Below are positions 6,375-8,651 of a stretch of 8,651 nt of DNA, piece after piece. Both the position numbers and the translations under genes were made by a program. How positions within the stretch are numbered: position 1 is the first letter of the stretch; every line of letters begins with the position of its first letter. Under the pieces are notes generated by a model, which did no database searches, was not told the origin of the DNA, and was given only the letters and a program-made list of their open reading frames with translations. The DNA is from JBGUVL01 sp045134375 (GTDB lineage: Bacteria; Bacillota_I; Bacilli_A; Erysipelotrichales; Erysipelotrichaceae), in NCBI GenBank assembly GCA_045134375.1, contig JBGUVL010000050.1, positions 1 to 8,651 of the forward strand, given 5' to 3'.

Positions 6375-7550
6375 ATGAATGCATTTAAGATAACAGATGA
6401 TACCTATGTCGCTGCCACGTATGCAAGATTTCATCTCTGTATCGAAAGAGGAGAAGGTGTTTATGTATATGATGATGCCAATAACCGCTATATTGATTTT
6501 ACCAGTGGAATTGGTGTCAATTCTTTAGGCTATGCCAACAAAGATTGGGTCAATGCGATTACAAAGCAGGCCTCAACGTTAGCTCATATGTCAAATCTAT
6601 ATTACACAGAACCAATGTTAACACTGGCTAAAAAACTATGTCGATTAAGTGGAATGAAAAAAGTATTTTTCGCTAATTCTGGCGCTGAAGCGAACGAAGG
6701 TGCCATAAAAGTAGCAAGAAAATATGCGGATGATCACTACCGTGGCAACCGTAAAGAAATCATCACATTGAAAAATTCATTCCATGGACGTACTATCGCT
6801 ACTTTGAGCGCCACTGGACAGGACGTATTCCATCAACACTTTGGTCCTTTTCCAGAAGGTTTTACCTATTGTGAAGCCAACAACTGCAAATCATTAGAAG
6901 AAACCGTCAATGAAAATACAGCAGCAATTATGATAGAAATGGTACAAGGCGAAGGAGGCGTTCTTCCTTTACAACAAGATTTTGTCGATAAAATAAAAGA
7001 AATCTGTAAAGAAAAAGATATCTTATTGATTATTGATGAAGTACAAACCGGAATCGGAAGATGTGGTAGTTTATTTGCTTATGAACAATTTGGACTGCAG
7101 CCTGACATTGTATCTTGTGCCAAAGGATTAGGCGGTGGTTTACCAATTGGTGCTGTTTTGCTCAATCAGAAATGTGAATCGGTATTGCATTATGGAGATC
7201 ACGGTACGACTTTTGGAGGTAATCCTATCGCCTGTGCCGGTGCCAATGTGGTATTAGATAAAATGACCCCTAGTTTTTTACGAATGGTAGAAGAAAAAGG
7301 GCAATATATGAAGGAACGTTTAGAAGCCATGCCAAGAGTGAAAAAGGTCAATGGATTAGGTATGATGTTAGGAGTTGAATTGGACCAAATTCCTGTCAAA
7401 GACTTAATTAATGCTTGTATCCGAAAAGGGGCTTTATTCTTAAGTGCAAAAAACAATTTAAGATTATTACCACCATTAGTGATGAACAAAACAGAAATAA
7501 ATGAAGGTTTGGACCTATTGGAAGAGGTACTGACTCATTGGGAGGACTAA
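6375..7550 (+). CDS. argD: Acetylornithine aminotransferase (EC 2.6.1.11)
   Basis: PLP-dependent class III aminotransferase that converts N-acetylglutamate semialdehyde and glutamate to N-acetylornithine and 2-oxoglutarate. The 391-aa length is standard for ArgD. Residues 101-115 (NSGAEANEGAIKVAR) bind the cofactor phosphate, SFHGRT is at 135-140, D221 in DEVQTGIGR (221-229) contacts the PLP ring, and K250 in AKGLGGGLPIGA (249-260) should form the Schiff base. HGTTFGGNP (276-284) comes from the partner subunit in the dimer. Relatives such as succinylornithine, ornithine or 4-aminobutyrate aminotransferases share these motifs; the position between argB and argF decides for ArgD. It may also serve lysine synthesis, as some ArgD enzymes do. 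It is one base from each neighbour, implying tight translational coupling. Confidence 0.96.
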   Translation: MNAFKITDDTYVAATYARFHLCIERGEGVYVYDDANNRYIDFTSGIGVNSLGYANKDWVNAITKQASTLAHMSNLYYTEPMLTLAKKLCRLSGMKKVFFANSGAEANEGAIKVARKYADDHYRGNRKEIITLKNSFHGRTIATLSATGQDVFHQHFGPFPEGFTYCEANNCKSLEETVNENTAAIMIEMVQGEGGVLPLQQDFVDKIKEICKEKDILLIIDEVQTGIGRCGSLFAYEQFGLQPDIVSCAKGLGGGLPIGAVLLNQKCESVLHYGDHGTTFGGNPIACAGANVVLDKMTPSFLRMVEEKGQYMKERLEAMPRVKKVNGLGMMLGVELDQIPVKDLINACIRKGALFLSAKNNLRLLPPLVMNKTEINEGLDLLEEVLTHWED

Positions 7551-7551
7551 C

Positions 7552-8460
7552 ATGAAACATTTATTAAGTATTTCGCAGTTAACAAAAGAGGAACTGTATC
7601 ATTTGCTTGATCTTGCGGATCAATTAAAAAAAGAAGTAAAAAACGGAGAGTTTAAGCCTTATTTAAAAAATAAAACGCTAGGGATGATCTTTCAAAAAGC
7701 CAGCACACGTACCAGAGTATCTTTCGAGGTAGGTATGCAACAACTTGGTGGTTATCCATTATATCTTAATGCGAATGATATGCAAATTGGACGTGGAGAG
7801 CCAATTCAAGATACCGCACGTGTTCTTTCTCGCTATTTGGATGGTATCATGATTCGTACCTTTGCTCAGCAAGATGTAATTGACTTATCTAATTATGGCA
7901 ATATTCCTATTATTAATGGATTAACTGATTTTGCACATCCTTGCCAGATTCTCGCTGACTTAATGACCATTCGTGAATTTAAAGGCAAACTGGAAGGATT
8001 AAAAATGTGCTATATTGGGGATGGAAACAATATGTGCAATTCATTAATTGCAGGTGCTTTAAAAGCCGGTATGAAGATGAGCGTAGCTACACCAATTGGT
8101 TATGAACCAGATGAAAACGTTGTTGCAGAAGCAAAAAAGAATCCTGATTTCTTCCTATGCAACGATCCAAAAGAAGCCATTGTGGATGCGGATGTTGTGG
8201 TGACCGATGTATGGGCAAGCATGGGAGAGGAAAACGAAGCAGAAGAAAGAAGAAAAGTGTTTGAAGGTATTTATCAGGTAAATGATGAACTGATGGCATT
8301 CGCGAAACCAGATGCAATGGTACAGCACTGTCTTCCTGCTCACCGTGGCGAAGAAATCACAGAACAAGTATTTGAAGCACATGCGGCAGAAATATTTGAA
8401 GAAGCAGAAAACCGTCTCCATGCGCAAAAAGCGGTTTTAGTAACATTATTGAAAGATTAA
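7552..8460 (+). CDS. argF: Ornithine carbamoyltransferase, anabolic (EC 2.1.3.3)
   Basis: Joins carbamoyl phosphate to ornithine to form citrulline. The 302-aa protein has the full set of transcarbamylase motifs: STRTR (51-55) for carbamoyl phosphate, HPCQILADL (129-137), DVWASMG (219-225, the ornithine-closing loop) and HCLPAHRGEEIT (259-270). The residue before the phosphate loop is Q48 (FQKASTRTR), where the family usually has FEK. An anabolic role is inferred from the biosynthetic operon and the compact length; no arcA or arcC neighbour is present. The carbamoyl phosphate must come from carAB elsewhere. GGGAGG (7540-7545) lies six bases before the ATG, at the end of argD. It is the last gene, followed at once by a terminator. 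Confidence 0.97.
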   Translation: MKHLLSISQLTKEELYHLLDLADQLKKEVKNGEFKPYLKNKTLGMIFQKASTRTRVSFEVGMQQLGGYPLYLNANDMQIGRGEPIQDTARVLSRYLDGIMIRTFAQQDVIDLSNYGNIPIINGLTDFAHPCQILADLMTIREFKGKLEGLKMCYIGDGNNMCNSLIAGALKAGMKMSVATPIGYEPDENVVAEAKKNPDFFLCNDPKEAIVDADVVVTDVWASMGEENEAEERRKVFEGIYQVNDELMAFAKPDAMVQHCLPAHRGEEITEQVFEAHAAEIFEEAENRLHAQKAVLVTLLKD

Positions 8461-8461
8461 G

Positions 8462-8489
8462 CGCTGAATTCAGCGTTTTTTCTTTTTTT
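8462..8489 (+). terminator. Operon terminator after argF
   Basis: CGCTG (8462-8466) pairs with CAGCG (8471-8475) around an AATT loop, followed by T6, one C and T7. It starts two bases after the argF stop. The stem is only five base pairs, shorter than the other two terminators here, so some read-through toward tRNA-Glu is possible. Confidence 0.83.
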
Positions 8490-8513
8490 ATTGAAATATT
8501 TTAACAAAAAATG

Positions 8514-8542
8514 TTGACTTTATTTTTAATATTTGTTAATAT
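8514..8542 (+). promoter_or_regulatory. Promoter of tRNA-Glu
   Basis: The -35 box TTGACT (8514-8519), a 17-base spacer and -10 box TAATAT (8537-8542), with a TG at 8534-8535 forming an extended -10. Transcription should start near 8549, about 29 bases before the tRNA. A small hairpin, ACTC/GAGT (8552-8555, 8560-8563), lies in the 5' leader that RNase P would remove. Confidence 0.85.
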
Positions 8543-8577
8543 TATGCCCGTACTCGTAAGAGTGACAAGCCGCAAGT

Positions 8578-8651
8578 GGCGCGTTGGTGAAGCGGCTTAA
8601 CACACCGCCCTTTCACGGCGGCATTCACGGGTTCGAATCCCGTACGCGTCA
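8578..8651 (+). tRNA. tRNA-Glu (anticodon UUC), up to the discriminator base
   Basis: Acceptor GGCGCGT (8578-8584) pairs with ACGCGTC (8644-8650), with a G-U pair at the second position. The anticodon stem is CCGCC/GGCGG (8605-8609, 8617-8621) around a CTTTCAC loop with TTC at 8612-8614. The T arm is ACGGG, TTCGAAT, CCCGT (8627-8643). The discriminator A is the last base of the window, so an encoded CCA cannot be seen. It probably begins a tRNA cluster, which is an inference from its strong promoter and lack of a visible terminator. Confidence 0.95.

Noticed and set aside
6046..6384. Antisense open frame of 112 codons across argB
   Set aside because: It is a shadow of argB coding bias, with no motif, ribosome binding site or promoter; the other antisense frames were rejected for the same reason.
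1..8651. CRISPR array, mobile element, phage or defence system
   Set aside because: I saw no spaced direct repeats, transposase, integrase or unfamiliar gene. Every sizeable reading frame on the + strand is a known arginine enzyme.

Overview
The window holds one complete arginine biosynthesis operon, argG-argH-argC-argJ-argB-argD-argF, all on the + strand, with a tRNA gene at each edge. The AT-rich DNA, strong GGAGG-type ribosome binding sites, canonical TTGACA/TATGAT promoter and T-box leader point to a low-GC Firmicute (Bacillota). The many cysteines in the enzymes would fit an anaerobe. Clostridia or Erysipelotrichia-like lineages are plausible, but the sequence alone does not fix the taxon.

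Layout. Positions 1-84 are tRNA-Leu(UAA), lacking its first two bases, followed by an intrinsic terminator (96-130). Positions 131-214 are AT-rich with no gene or signal I can support. Positions 215-258 hold a cluster of TGAAAA/TTTTCA inverted repeats, directly followed by a consensus promoter (261-289). The transcript begins near 296 with a well-formed T-box leader (about 311-532). Its stem I, specifier loop, stem II, pseudoknot, stem III, T-box sequence and competing terminator can all be traced. The predicted specifier codon is CGC (Arg). The seven genes then run from 564 to 8460 with gaps of 26, 0, 10, 20, 1 and 1 bases, with no internal terminator or convincing internal promoter seen. A short terminator (8462-8489), a separate extended -10 promoter (8514-8542) and tRNA-Glu(UUC) (8578-8651, without CCA) end the window.

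How the genes work together. ArgJ makes N-acetylglutamate by transferring acetyl from N-acetylornithine to glutamate, which also releases ornithine. ArgB phosphorylates N-acetylglutamate, ArgC reduces it to the semialdehyde, and ArgD transaminates that to N-acetylornithine. ArgF makes citrulline, ArgG makes argininosuccinate, and ArgH releases arginine and fumarate. This covers every step from glutamate to arginine except carbamoyl phosphate supply (carAB) and any separate priming acetyltransferase, neither of which is here. Control appears layered: a possible ArgR/AhrC-type operator at the promoter, tRNA-Arg-dependent antitermination in the leader, and an arginine-sensitive type of ArgB.

I found no previously undescribed system. 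The most useful observations are the arginine T-box over the whole pathway and the repeat cluster next to its promoter.
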